Assembly (NCBI GenBank): GCA_046350055.1
Contig: JAXMBC010000001.1
Coordinates: 5,332,001 to 5,396,000 of the forward strand
Direction of reading: 5' to 3'
Length of the DNA stretch: 64,000 nt
DNA from: JAEUIE01 sp046350055
GTDB taxonomy: Bacteria; Planctomycetota; Planctomycetia; Gemmatales; HRBIN36
Positions 26,170 to 33,621 of the stretch are shown in pieces (position 1 is the stretch's first letter; every line of letters starts with the position of its first letter). The notes beneath the pieces were generated by a model. That model was given only the letters and a program-made list of their open reading frames with translations. It searched no databases and had not been told where the DNA came from. The translations under genes and the position numbers were made by a program.

Positions 26170-27436
26170 TTGGCCTACTTTCCACCGGTTCACACCCGAC
26201 ACCAACCCCCACTAATTCCGCAGGGAAATGGGGGTTTTGTCTTTTGGCTTGTGTGCCTGTATTAATGCTTCGGTTCGCTTGTGTTGACGGATTTGTTGCC
26301 GCCTCGCCAATACCCGCTGCCTTGTCGAAATGTGCATCACGGGTTTGCAGGTAATGCCGGGCTGCAATTAGCGGTGAGTGCCCGAGCCAACTCGCGACTA
26401 CATGGCCTGGAAACCTCTCAGCCCAATCGGTTGCACGACTGGCTCGCATATTGTGAAACAGCCGGGGCCACGGTTTCTCGCCTGCTCTAGCTATGATCTT
26501 TTCAAACATGGTCCGCAGGTTCATTGACGGGTCACGAAGCCGGGGGACAACCGCTTCCACACCGTCATCTGTCAGGTGATGTAGGTCTTGCAAGATTGGC
26601 ACCAGTTCAGGGTCAATCGGGACTACCCGCATGGCATGGCCTTCATGGCCTGCGGTCTTGGGGGATCTTACTATCAATCTCCCTCGTTCCCAATTGATAT
26701 CTCCCCACCGAAGCGCCATGATTTCGGACGGGCATCGAAGGCCAGCAAAGCGGGACAATGCCACAATGGCCCGCCATTGGCTATCTGGGCAGGCTTCCAA
26801 AATGGCCCGCACACAGTCCATATGGACGTAAAATGCCCGGTCAGGGTTGGATTGTGAACCGGCCCTCAGGTCGGCGAACGGGCTAGATGGGATCAAGCCC
26901 CAGCGTACTGCCCGCTTGAAGATAGCCTTTGCTACGTGTACCCGCTTGGCTACCGTTGCCGGGGCCAACACCTTGGCCGGCTTGCCCTTCGGTTCGGCAA
27001 TCGACCTCCGCCAGCGATCGGCGTCTGCCGTCGTGAGTTGCATCAGTGGGGTGTCTGCACCAATAAACTCGAGCAGACTGCCCGATGTTTGCTTGTAGAT
27101 GGCAAGGGTTGCAGGCTTAACCGTAGCAGTCTCATTAAATCGCTTCAGTAAGGCCCCCAGCGTCACTACCGCAGTATTTCGTGGTTGGGCCAATCCCAGT
27201 GCCACAACCCGGGCATGGATGCGATCCCCGAGTTTATCTAACCACCGCACCGCATCATGGTGTGGCGCCGAGTTATGATCATGAGCTTCTAAAAGGTGCT
27301 CCATCGCTGATAGGGCAACCAGTGCGTTCTTCTCAGAACACTTCCCAAGTCGGAGGGCTTTCTGCTTGCCCTTGGTGTCCCGGAACACGATCCGCTTCAG
27401 TTCTCCCCGCTTGCCTTCGTATCCAATGCTGGCCAT
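26129..27436 (-). CDS. Tyrosine recombinase (island integrase)
   Basis: This is a 435-residue site-specific recombinase. The full catalytic set is visible: R234 (AGLRCPSE), K260 (RSPKTAG), H328 and R331 (FHNMRAS), H353 (WLGHS) and nucleophile Y362 (ARHYLQT). Residues 85-190 are the SAM-like core-binding domain and the N-terminus is an arm-binding-type region. The last 14 codons lie in the tRNA-Val gene (MGVTGFEPVTSTV), so this C-terminus exists only in the integrated state. In the circle the frame would continue into the tail at 37524-37745. It is last in a minus-strand operon, 3 nt after an XRE gene. Confidence 0.93.
   Translation of the reverse strand: MASIGYEGKRGELKRIVFRDTKGKQKALRLGKCSEKNALVALSAMEHLLEAHDHNSAPHHDAVRWLDKLGDRIHARVVALGLAQPRNTAVVTLGALLKRFNETATVKPATLAIYKQTSGSLLEFIGADTPLMQLTTADADRWRRSIAEPKGKPAKVLAPATVAKRVHVAKAIFKRAVRWGLIPSSPFADLRAGSQSNPDRAFYVHMDCVRAILEACPDSQWRAIVALSRFAGLRCPSEIMALRWGDINWERGRLIVRSPKTAGHEGHAMRVVPIDPELVPILQDLHHLTDDGVEAVVPRLRDPSMNLRTMFEKIIARAGEKPWPRLFHNMRASRATDWAERFPGHVVASWLGHSPLIAARHYLQTRDAHFDKAAGIGEAATNPSTQANRSINTGTQAKRQNPHFPAELVGVGVGCEPVESRPMGVTGFEPVTSTV
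26150..26171 (+). other. attL (tRNA-Val end)
   Basis: This is a 22-bp core identical to 37725-37746. It spans T54 of the tRNA-Val T-loop to two bases past the discriminator. The left copy keeps the tRNA functional. Confidence 0.9.
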
Positions 27437-27439
27437 CGA

Positions 27440-27649
27440 TCACCTTGCCTTCGTGTTCTTGGGCTTGATCGTGATTTCCAACTGCAGGTAATCCGCAAGC
27501 CGTTCAATCGTTTCACTGTTCAGGCCACGTTCACCGCTCATGAGCCGCGACAGTTGACTGCGAGCCACACCTGAACCCTTGGCGATGGCATAGGGAGTTT
27601 GGTCACTCGCCTTCACTGCTGCCACAATTGCTTTTGTTAGTTTACCCAT
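27440..27649 (-). CDS. XRE-family helix-turn-helix regulator
   Basis: This 69-residue protein is essentially one lambda-repressor-like HTH: TPYAIAKGSGVARSQLSRLM is the turn region, followed by ERLADYLQLEITIKP. It overlaps the start region of the upstream small gene's end by 8 nt and lies 3 nt before the integrase. It is a likely regulator of integrase or operon expression. Confidence 0.85.
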   Translation of the reverse strand: MGKLTKAIVAAVKASDQTPYAIAKGSGVARSQLSRLMSGERGLNSETIERLADYLQLEITIKPKNTKAR

Positions 27650-27998
27650 GCTGACACATTACACCGATCGTTGCCATGAGGCAACTATACTTCATTGATT
27701 CCCCAACCGCCACCAGCCATGCAGGCGAACCGATATGTGTGGCCATCTTCTGCTCGTCCGCGATGCCCAGCCGTTCCCCATAGACGTAGTTCGTGTCATC
27801 GTCCGCGGGAACGTACCCTTGCACCAGTAGACTCAAGATCTCCGCCTGGTGTATCCGCAGCCTTGCTGATAGATGGAACGGCAGCAATGCTGGCCGATGC
27901 CGCAGCCGCGTCGGGGCAGTCGGGTGTGTAGCCAGTTCGACCTCCGCAATCCCAAGGTCTAATAGCATCGATGCGAGTTCCTTGGTATGGGAGTTCAC
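27642..27998 (-). CDS. Small island protein, TubC-docking-like helix pair
   Basis: This is a protein of about 118 residues. It has RLRHRPALLPFHLSARLRIH and HQAEILSLL, the 'RxRPA...LxxRLRxHKAELLxLL' pattern of small helical proteins found beside primase genes in islands and phages and annotated as TubC_N-like. Its role there is not known. I place the start at the GTG of 27998, which overlaps the TGA of the DUF3987 gene (GTGA) behind a GGGG site; TTG at 28010 and a downstream ATG are alternatives. It overlaps the next gene by 8 nt, so it is part of the operon. Confidence 0.6.
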   Translation of the reverse strand: MNSHTKELASMLLDLGIAEVELATHPTAPTRLRHRPALLPFHLSARLRIHQAEILSLLVQGYVPADDDTNYVYGERLGIADEQKMATHIGSPAWLVAVGESMKYSCLMATIGVMCQHG

Positions 27999-29545
27999 AG
28001 TGCCCCCCAAACGTCACCTGCGTTAATAGGACTGGTGACAGTGGCGACGGCGACAGATATACCGTTAACCCCTACGTTTTCGCTATTTGTGTCGCCAGCA
28101 ATAACCTCAAGGGGTGTCGATATCCGGAAACGCTCGACTGGGCGCCCTCGCCCGCCGTCATGGTCATCAACTTCCCATTTCCCAGCGCCTGCCGCTACCA
28201 ATTGCCGGAGTGCTTTTTCCGCCCTGTCAACATTGCCGCGATACTCACGGGGGCCGCGAGTCAATTCCCGGACGGTGACCGATCCGCCCCTGCGTTCGAT
28301 CCACTCCACCAGACGGCGGGATTCTCGCCCTTTGTCGGACTCGCTCAGGATTGCATACACCCGCCGGGCCTCATAACCAAACCACCGTGCCTGGACCACG
28401 CCCGCTGCTATGCTTGCTTCATCAACCCTGGTGGGATCGCGAAGAGATGTGTCCCCAGCTGCCCAACGGGTAAGGTGAATCACTAATGCTAGCCGGGCCG
28501 CATAGCCTTCTAGCTTCGACCATGCCGCTGCTTCATCACCCGATAGGTCTGCTTGCTCGGTCGCATGTTCGTTGTAAAACCGCACCCACGCCGCGTGCCC
28601 ATTTGGAGTCAGCCCGACTAGCCGGGGACATGCGTCGTCATTTTGGTCGATATCCATGGTCAGGCCGAGCAATTTCTCGAAGACTGCTGCCACTAACGCT
28701 TCGGTGTCCGCATCCACTTCGGCTTCAGTCCACCGCTTGGCAAGGCGTGGGGGCATGGCAAACAGCAACCGGGCCAACATCCCGCTGTCGTGGTGTTCCT
28801 GCACCATACTAGCCGCCAGAATTCCTGGTTGGATCCCACCAGTTATGCTCACTAATGCCGCTGGTATGTAAATCGTGGGGGGGATGCCCGTTTTGCGGTC
28901 AATGATCATAGCTTCGCCGTTATGCATTGACAGCCAATGTGCGGAGGCTGCTCCGCCTTTTCCCGTTTTGTGGTAGAGGCCGAAAGATTGTAGCCACCCG
29001 TTTAGTTCATCGCGAGCCAGTAACACCCCACGCGGATTGCCCAGCAGGATCGGAGCAAGGGACTCGACCGTGGGGTCGGATACAATGTGTCGCCGTGAGA
29101 TCGGTGGGGTTGGTTTTTCAGGTAGGTTGCCAGCATTGCCCTTTCCACTCGCCGCTCGGCGCTTCCACCCTGCCAGTTCGGCTTCATAGCGTATATATTC
29201 GGATTCCCATTCTTTTTTCGCCGCTGCGTACTCCTTGAACGCTTGGGTTTCCGCCTTGCGAATTATCTTCATTGCCAACTTGAATGGTGGTGTTTTCAGC
29301 GTGCCAGATTCACCAACGGCTACTGTCCACACAATAGGTGGCTCAGTCCATCCACGTTTTAACTCAATCCGATGTGTGTTACCAATTGCCGATGCCAGCG
29401 CCGACAGTAAGGGCAAGACGACATAAGACACATCACATCCAATCGCCTTCGCCCCCTCAACCACGAAAGACCGAATTGGTTCGGGTAGTATGTCGACAGG
29501 GAAGGGCTTATACGCGGGAACTTGCACCTGGCTGCGATTACTCAT
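27995..29545 (-). CDS. DUF3987 (YfjI-like) primase/helicase-type protein
   Basis: This is a 516-residue protein with a degenerate P-loop GESGTLKT (about residues 77-84) and the DUF3987 signatures VSDPTVESLAPIL, GVLLARDELNGWLQ and GGIQPGILAASM. The phrase DSGMLARLLFAMPP is diagnostic. These proteins replace the DnaB-type helicase in islands and prophages, usually beside a primase. The C-terminal ~120 residues form a winged-helix-like, Arg/Gly-rich tail. It starts within the HTH gene upstream (8-nt overlap). A broken copy of its 3' end lies at 37434-37533. Confidence 0.85.
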   Translation of the reverse strand: MSNRSQVQVPAYKPFPVDILPEPIRSFVVEGAKAIGCDVSYVVLPLLSALASAIGNTHRIELKRGWTEPPIVWTVAVGESGTLKTPPFKLAMKIIRKAETQAFKEYAAAKKEWESEYIRYEAELAGWKRRAASGKGNAGNLPEKPTPPISRRHIVSDPTVESLAPILLGNPRGVLLARDELNGWLQSFGLYHKTGKGGAASAHWLSMHNGEAMIIDRKTGIPPTIYIPAALVSITGGIQPGILAASMVQEHHDSGMLARLLFAMPPRLAKRWTEAEVDADTEALVAAVFEKLLGLTMDIDQNDDACPRLVGLTPNGHAAWVRFYNEHATEQADLSGDEAAAWSKLEGYAARLALVIHLTRWAAGDTSLRDPTRVDEASIAAGVVQARWFGYEARRVYAILSESDKGRESRRLVEWIERRGGSVTVRELTRGPREYRGNVDRAEKALRQLVAAGAGKWEVDDHDGGRGRPVERFRISTPLEVIAGDTNSENVGVNGISVAVATVTSPINAGDVWGAL

Positions 29546-29765
29546 GTCGGGCCCCCTTCCGGGTATCGACGTACCGGCGCAGGTCTACTACATCGTACAA
29601 TCGACGTGCCGCTATCTTCACGGATGGAAGTTCGCCGCGGATCCGCAGGTTATCGATAGTGCCAGGGGATATGCCCAGCAACCGGGCCGCCTCTCGGCGA
29701 TCTACTAACAGCGGAGCAATCATTCCTGTGGTGTTTGTAATTCCTACTTGGCTGGTGGCAGTCAT
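29538..29765 (-). CDS. Excisionase-like MerR-type HTH protein
   Basis: This 75-residue protein contains one MerR/excisionase winged helix: LLVDRREAARLLGISPGTI, then RGELPSVKIAARRLYDVVDL. Such proteins bend DNA at att sites or regulate island genes. The ATG overlaps the TGA of the preceding gene (ATGA at 29765), giving translational coupling. It is a good candidate for the recombination directionality factor of the integrase. Confidence 0.8.
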   Translation of the reverse strand: MTATSQVGITNTTGMIAPLLVDRREAARLLGISPGTIDNLRIRGELPSVKIAARRLYDVVDLRRYVDTRKGARHE

Positions 29766-30052
29766 TGGCCACCCCCAGTCTTGGCGATCTGATCAGCCAT
29801 TAGCTCACTACCGTTTCGGACTCCCCAGAGCCCCCATCTTTCTTTCAATCGTTTGTAGTCTGCTGACAGATGTTCTTCAAAGGCCTGTATGAAATCGCCC
29901 CCCCGGCTTTTACAGAACACCCACAATCGATGGACGCAGAGGAATTTATGCAGGCTGTCGGGGAAGGATTTCAGTTGCCTTGCTTGCCGCACAATGATTT
30001 CGAGATTCTGATATCCCTTGTTTGGGAGATCACTTTCTGTTACCCTTGCCAT
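29762..30052 (-). CDS. Small island protein of unknown function
   Basis: This is a 96-residue soluble, mostly helical protein (FIQAFEEHLSADYKRLKERWGLWG) with one CxxxR-like stretch. It has a good GGAG site 7 nt before its ATG, and its stop overlaps the next start. I do not recognise it. Its position at the head of the replication/integration operon suggests a role in regulation or DNA binding. Confidence 0.55.
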   Translation of the reverse strand: MARVTESDLPNKGYQNLEIIVRQARQLKSFPDSLHKFLCVHRLWVFCKSRGGDFIQAFEEHLSADYKRLKERWGLWGVRNGSELMADQIAKTGGGQ

Positions 30053-30158
30053 TACATTTCTCCATGGGTTTTAGGTTTGCAGTACCTTGGCCCGGATGAG
30101 GGATATAGCTTGTCAGTCCTGCCCTGCCCGAGGCCGCAATCCTCGGGCGGTGGTGTTA

Positions 30159-30380
30159 TTACTTGACCATGAGAAGCTTGCAGCGACTCCCCGGCGTGTA
30201 GCCAGCCCGCTTTAGGGCAGCCTTGATGGTCGGTAGATCATCAGCAGTAACGATTCTGGCCCCGCCAAGCCTGGTGGCTGGTTCAGGCAGATATCCCCGC
30301 TCGTAGAGCCGGCGGACCTGCCAAAGCTGGACTCGATACCGCCTGGCGATGTCGCCAAGAGTGAATAGTTCAATGCTCAC
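30159..30380 (-). CDS. MerR-type HTH DNA-binding protein
   Basis: This 73-residue protein has an N-terminal winged-helix: FTLGDIARRYRVQLWQVRRLYERG, followed by TADDLPTIKAALKRAG. It starts at GTG 30380 behind a strong AGGAGG with 5-nt spacing. It is 106 nt upstream of the next operon gene, so it may be a separate or first cistron. It is another excisionase-like candidate beside the one at 29538. Confidence 0.75.
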   Translation of the reverse strand: MSIELFTLGDIARRYRVQLWQVRRLYERGYLPEPATRLGGARIVTADDLPTIKAALKRAGYTPGSRCKLLMVK

Positions 30381-30692
30381 TGGTGCCTCCTGTTAGGTGC
30401 GTTGCGACCGTCGTACGTGTGCGTGGTACGGATCACTAGACGTGAGCATCCGAAACCAATGCATGTTGGTACAACTGATCAAAGGGTGTTAAACGCAGAT
30501 TTTCTTGATTCGGTCGGAACGAATCGGAATCAACGTCTGAGACAGTCACCGCATTTACTGCGGTTCTGTAAGGTAGCGTGAGGCGTGTCACTGATTGTGA
30601 TCACCATCACTAGCCTCGAAGAAACGTAATCACCACTGCAATCGAATGCCACCAAAGAGGCCATTTTTTTTGAGAATAGCCGAATGACGGTA

Positions 30693-30870
30693 CGCTTTCA
30701 TACGGCTCGCCCTGGCGGCGGCGATCAAGGCGAAATTGAAGGAGCGGCGGGGTAATCCAAATCTGGGTAAAAATGACGAAAATGGGCAAAAACCCCCTTG
30801 TTCTTCCAATTCCGCCACTAGTGGCGGAATTGGAGAGGATAGAGCAGTTGATCCTGCGAAGGGTGGCCGC
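30693..30870 (+). pseudogene. Fragment 1 of a ParB-like gene
   Basis: The plus strand translates as AIKAKLKERRGNPN followed by GKNDENGQKPPCSSNS. This aligns with the equivalent stretch of the longer fragment at 33622-34003. Upstream in frame is a TGA near 30687; downstream the similarity ends. The region contains the perfect palindrome at 30806-30833. No start codon or ribosome site is visible. Confidence 0.6.
30806..30833. repeat. 28-bp perfect palindrome, copy 1 of three
   Basis: CCAATTCCGCCACT and its exact complement meet without a loop. The same place in the other two ParB-like fragments has a different palindrome (32339-32366 and 33717-33738), preceded each time by a GGGCAAAAAC-like run (GCAAAAACC in copy 3). 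Confidence 0.8.
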
Positions 30871-30950
30871 GTAAACCTCCCAGCTTGTTTATCTGTAATC
30901 GTGTGAACTCAACGAGTCACGAATTCGTAGTAATACTGAATACATGGCGG

Positions 30951-30978
30951 TTGACGGGCCGAAAACTGACGATATAGT
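30951..30978 (+). promoter_or_regulatory. Consensus-like promoter for the AbiF-linked RNA
   Basis: TTGACG (30951-30956) and TATAGT (30973-30978) with a 16-nt spacer form a near-consensus sigma-70 promoter. Transcription would start at about 30985, only ~85 nt upstream of the abi start codon. Confidence 0.65.
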
Positions 30979-30984
30979 TAACCG

Positions 30985-31045
30985 CATAGTAAACCCGCCG
31001 GGCCTCTGCTGCAAAGCATGCACACTTCGGCGGGTCTTCTCATTT
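30985..31045 (+). ncRNA. Short structured RNA upstream of the AbiF-type gene
   Basis: Downstream of the promoter a stem ACCCGCCG / CGGCGGGT (30993-31000 and 31028-31035) closes a 27-nt loop with a small inner hairpin around CTGCTGCAAAGCATGCA, followed by TCTTCTCATTT. This gives a ~60-nt RNA ending in a terminator. Conserved structured RNAs upstream of AbiF-type genes are known from comparative genomics (the abiF RNA motif). I cannot recall the consensus well enough to align it, so membership is inferred from position, size and form. Confidence 0.6.
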
Positions 31046-31068
31046 ATCAGCATATTTCAAGGTGAGTT

Positions 31069-32001
31069 GTGCTCTATGACAAAAAGCCGACTACCTACGA
31101 GGAGCAGGTAAAGCTGCTACAGGAACGTGGGTTAGGTGGCGATCCCGCGACAATCCAAAGTAGACTTGAATCCGTCAACTACTACAGGCTAAGCGGTTAT
31201 TGGTACCCATTTCGCAAGCCAGATCCACTAGACTCGAGAAAAAAACTGGACACGTTTCACGACGGTGCATCCATCGACAAGGTGTGGTATCGCTATGTGT
31301 TTGATCGCCGACTAAAACTCCTACTTATAGATGCCATTGAACGGTTCGAGATCGATGTTCGTACAAGGCTTGCCTACCACCATGCACATGCCCACGGTCC
31401 ATTCGCGTATGCACAAGACCGAACAACTCTGCCTGGGCTTGGCCGTAATGGGCACAAAGACTACTACATTGATTTCCTGAAGCTGATTCGCGACCAGTTC
31501 ACATCGAGTGACGAGGAATTCGTTGAACACTTCAAAACGAAGTATGGCGACAAGCACACAGACATGCCTATTTGGTGCGCTTGTGAACTGATGTCGTTTG
31601 GCAATACGTTCAGCTTTTACCGTGGATGCAGCGTTCAGATCCAAAAGCTCATCGCGGCTAGATACGGCGTTGAGGATGTTGTCATGGAGTCATGGCTTCG
31701 CACCTTCAATGTGGTTCGCAATGTATGCGCACACCATGGGAGAATCTGGAATCGAACACTTGGTGTTCGTCCAATGATCCCTCATGCTCGCAAGCACAAA
31801 CAATGGCATGATCCAGTAGTAATTCAAAGCGGAAAAACGTTTGCTTTGCTCTCTGTTGCACGATACTGTCTCAAGATCATTGCTCCCCAAAGTGGGTGGA
31901 GAACTAGACTACAACAACTTCTGGATACTTATCCGAACGTCCCTCTCACTGGTATGGGATTCCCGAAAAACTGGCAAGAAAGCCCAATCTGGCAACCGTA
32001 G
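31069..32001 (+). CDS. Abi_2 family (AbiD/AbiF-type) abortive-infection protein with HEPN motif
   Basis: This is a 310-residue soluble protein. The N-terminus shows the Abi_2 hallmarks KPTTYEEQVKLLQERGL and VNYYRLSGYWYPFR. The C-terminal helical part carries RNVCAHHGRIWNR, in which R217 and H222 form the Rx4H ribonuclease motif of HEPN domains. Members are phage-defence effectors, thought to act on RNA. The start is GTG at 31069, with AAGG 6 nt upstream. It is the only clear defence gene in the island and follows a promoter and terminator-ended RNA that probably controls it. Confidence 0.88.
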   Translation: MLYDKKPTTYEEQVKLLQERGLGGDPATIQSRLESVNYYRLSGYWYPFRKPDPLDSRKKLDTFHDGASIDKVWYRYVFDRRLKLLLIDAIERFEIDVRTRLAYHHAHAHGPFAYAQDRTTLPGLGRNGHKDYYIDFLKLIRDQFTSSDEEFVEHFKTKYGDKHTDMPIWCACELMSFGNTFSFYRGCSVQIQKLIAARYGVEDVVMESWLRTFNVVRNVCAHHGRIWNRTLGVRPMIPHARKHKQWHDPVVIQSGKTFALLSVARYCLKIIAPQSGWRTRLQQLLDTYPNVPLTGMGFPKNWQESPIWQP

Positions 32002-32108
32002 TTAGTCCTCACAGGCCCGCGTGGCGTAGTTTGTACGTGCGCCATCGCTGCAGTTCTGCCTGCTTTAATTGCTCGTTGCTGGGTACTTTGAAAGACCGTC
32101 GCAGGTTT

Positions 32109-32183
32109 GTTGACGGATTTGTTGCCGCTCATTGTTGCAATGCTAACTTTCCCCGCAGATAACCGAGAAGTTTCGAATCCTGG
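32109..32183 (-). pseudogene. Remnant of an integrase tail and att site
   Basis: On the minus strand the sequence encodes GFETSRLSAGKVSIATMSG, then NKSVNKP. It aligns with the island's right-end tail GFEASQLSAGKSRIAAASS plus NKSVNKP (37,524-37,745). TTCGAATCC at 32174-32182 is a degraded att core that lacks the rest of the tRNA sequence. It marks an old insertion boundary inside the present island. The minus-strand frame 31929-32132 over this region is partly this remnant and is not counted as a gene. Confidence 0.65.
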
Positions 32184-32295
32184 ACTGATTTACTCTGATG
32201 CTTCATGTATTCCCTCTTGCGGGAATACGGTGGCTTCCATCACAGCGCCCTGCTTGGCCTACTGCCTCCATGGAGCGGGTCAGACAGTGGCGACG

Positions 32296-32385
32296 GCAGA
32301 TCAAAATGACGACAATGGGCAAAAACCCCCTTCATTTTCCAATTCCGGTCAAATGCCCGGAATTGGAGAGGGTAGCAGTACAGAC
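32296..32385 (+). pseudogene. Fragment 2 of a ParB-like gene
   Basis: The plus strand encodes DQNDDNGQKPPSFSNS and GQMPGIGEG, matching fragments 1 and 3. The copy is only ~30 codons long and cut on both sides. It lies just downstream of the old att remnant and upstream (on the opposite strand) of an XRE gene. Confidence 0.55.
32339..32366. repeat. Palindrome copy 2 (10-bp arms, 8-nt loop)
   Basis: CCAATTCCGG and CCGGAATTGG are exact complements separated by TCAAATGC. Position and flanks match the palindromes at 30806 and 33717 while the arm sequence differs. Confidence 0.75.
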
Positions 32386-32391
32386 TTTGAC

Positions 32392-32625
32392 TTAGCGCCT
32401 CTTGTTCTTTGTCCTGGCCTTCTTCCGCGAGCAATCCTCAAACTTTGAGCACGATGTCCCGAGGCCACGACAGTACGCAAATAAGTCATCGGAGCTGATT
32501 GATCGAAGGTCCTGCTCATGGTTTCTCAACGTGCCCAGGCTGACACCCGATGCCTTACTCAACTCACTCTGCGTCATTTGTTTCGCAGACCGAAGCTCCT
32601 TCAGCCTTTCCCCGTAAGTCGGCAT
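32392..32625 (-). CDS. XRE-family HTH regulator
   Basis: This is a 77-residue protein with one lambda-type HTH: YGERLKELRSAKQMTQSELS, then KASGVSLGTLRNHEQ. The tail is basic (RKKARTKNKRR). The ATG at 32625 has GGAG 7 nt upstream; the frame upstream to 32667 is not needed. It is the last gene of a four-gene minus-strand operon. Confidence 0.85.
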   Translation of the reverse strand: MPTYGERLKELRSAKQMTQSELSKASGVSLGTLRNHEQDLRSISSDDLFAYCRGLGTSCSKFEDCSRKKARTKNKRR

Positions 32626-32638
32626 ATCCTTGCTCCTT

Positions 32639-32821
32639 TTAGGAATTGATGGAATCGTACCCGTCATTCAGCCTGGTCAGCGTCTCATCGATCAACGATC
32701 GCAGTTCAGCAGAATCAACCTGCTCATCAATGTCAGGCATTTTCTGACCATACTTCTCTACTATGCGTTCAAGCAGGTTTGTCAGTACGTCGGCTGGTGT
32801 AGTCATCGCCCTGCCTCTCAT
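32639..32821 (-). CDS. Small acidic island protein
   Basis: This 60-residue helical, acidic protein (VDSAELRSLIDETLTRLNDG) has no recognised domain. The ATG at 32821 overlaps the TGA of the upstream gene (ATGA); an in-frame ATG at 32806 with a GAGG site is an alternative start. It lies between a winged-helix-like gene and an XRE gene, so a partner or antirepressor role is possible. Confidence 0.5.
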   Translation of the reverse strand: MRGRAMTTPADVLTNLLERIVEKYGQKMPDIDEQVDSAELRSLIDETLTRLNDGYDSINS

Positions 32822-33201
32822 GAGCCCTTCGTGTTATTTGTCATCGGAGACGTCTGCAAGTTTGCGACTGTAGTTTTTCTAACATAGATCGGACCAATCT
32901 TTTCTATCATTCCATTCTTCGTCAAATTGGCCAACTCTCCGCGGAATCGCCCCGAGTATTGCAGGCCACACAGACGCGCGAGATTGCGACCGTTGAGACG
33001 CTGTTCACCCAAGGCCTTGAGAATTCGTCGGGCAAGCTTTGAAATATCTCCTTTTGCATCAGGCATGTTAGACTGACGCATTGATCGGCAGATCGTGTTA
33101 AGCAAACCCACCAGGCACTCCCGGCTAGCATCATCAACAGCCTTGGTGAGTTCCTTGCTAATGAGAACTGCTGCACGAAGAGGAGTTATGTCGTGTCTCA
33201 T
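32818..33201 (-). CDS. Winged-helix-like island protein
   Basis: This is a protein of about 127 residues. The N-terminal half is helical (RAAVLISKELTKAVDDASREC). The C-terminal half, ALGEQRLNGRNLARLCGLQY with later LTKNGMIEKIGPIYV, looks like a winged helix with a beta-wing. The start ATG 33201 overlaps the previous stop codon (ATGA) and has GGAG 7 nt upstream. It is probably a regulator; no family name can be given. Confidence 0.6.
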   Translation of the reverse strand: MRHDITPLRAAVLISKELTKAVDDASRECLVGLLNTICRSMRQSNMPDAKGDISKLARRILKALGEQRLNGRNLARLCGLQYSGRFRGELANLTKNGMIEKIGPIYVRKTTVANLQTSPMTNNTKGS

Positions 33202-33527
33202 TCTTTGCTCCGAATTTCGTTTATGGCATTCTTCGAAGATGACAAAAGCACTTCGAGCGATCGATTCACCATCAATCGATTCCACCGTTCCTCTGCAGCA
33301 GGAACAGAAACATTATTCTCGGATCTCCGGGCGAGCAGGGCATCGACCTCGGCCCGATCGACCATCAACTGCCCGCAGTGGTAATGCCGGCGGAGTTTCC
33401 CGGTGTGGACCCAGCGTCGAACAACGTTCACGCTGACGTGACCGCTGGCACTGCGTGCGGAAGGAATGCGTTTCGCTGCCTGGTAAATGGTCTCGAGACG
33501 AGAGAAACCCAGTGCATGATGAGGCAT
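33198..33527 (-). CDS. HTH domain island regulator
   Basis: This is a protein of about 109 residues. Residues 22-68 contain a MerR/excisionase-like winged helix: ASGHVSVNVVRRWVHTGKL, then RHYHCGQLMVDRAEVDALL. It is the first gene of a four-gene operon (33527 to 32392). GGGAG precedes the ATG at 33527. Confidence 0.65.
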   Translation of the reverse strand: MPHHALGFSRLETIYQAAKRIPSARSASGHVSVNVVRRWVHTGKLRRHYHCGQLMVDRAEVDALLARRSENNVSVPAAEERWNRLMVNRSLEVLLSSSKNAINEIRSKE

Positions 33528-33621
33528 CGTCGGATCTCCCAAAGGATTTGTTGCAGGCGATATCGGCTAATAATGCAACAGTACACCAAACGACGTACTA
33601 CGTCAAACTAATTACTGCTTT

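Noticed and set aside
31929..32132. 67-codon minus frame treated as a gene
   Set aside because: It begins inside the remnant integrase-tail region (NKSVNKP) and has no other support; described as a remnant instead.
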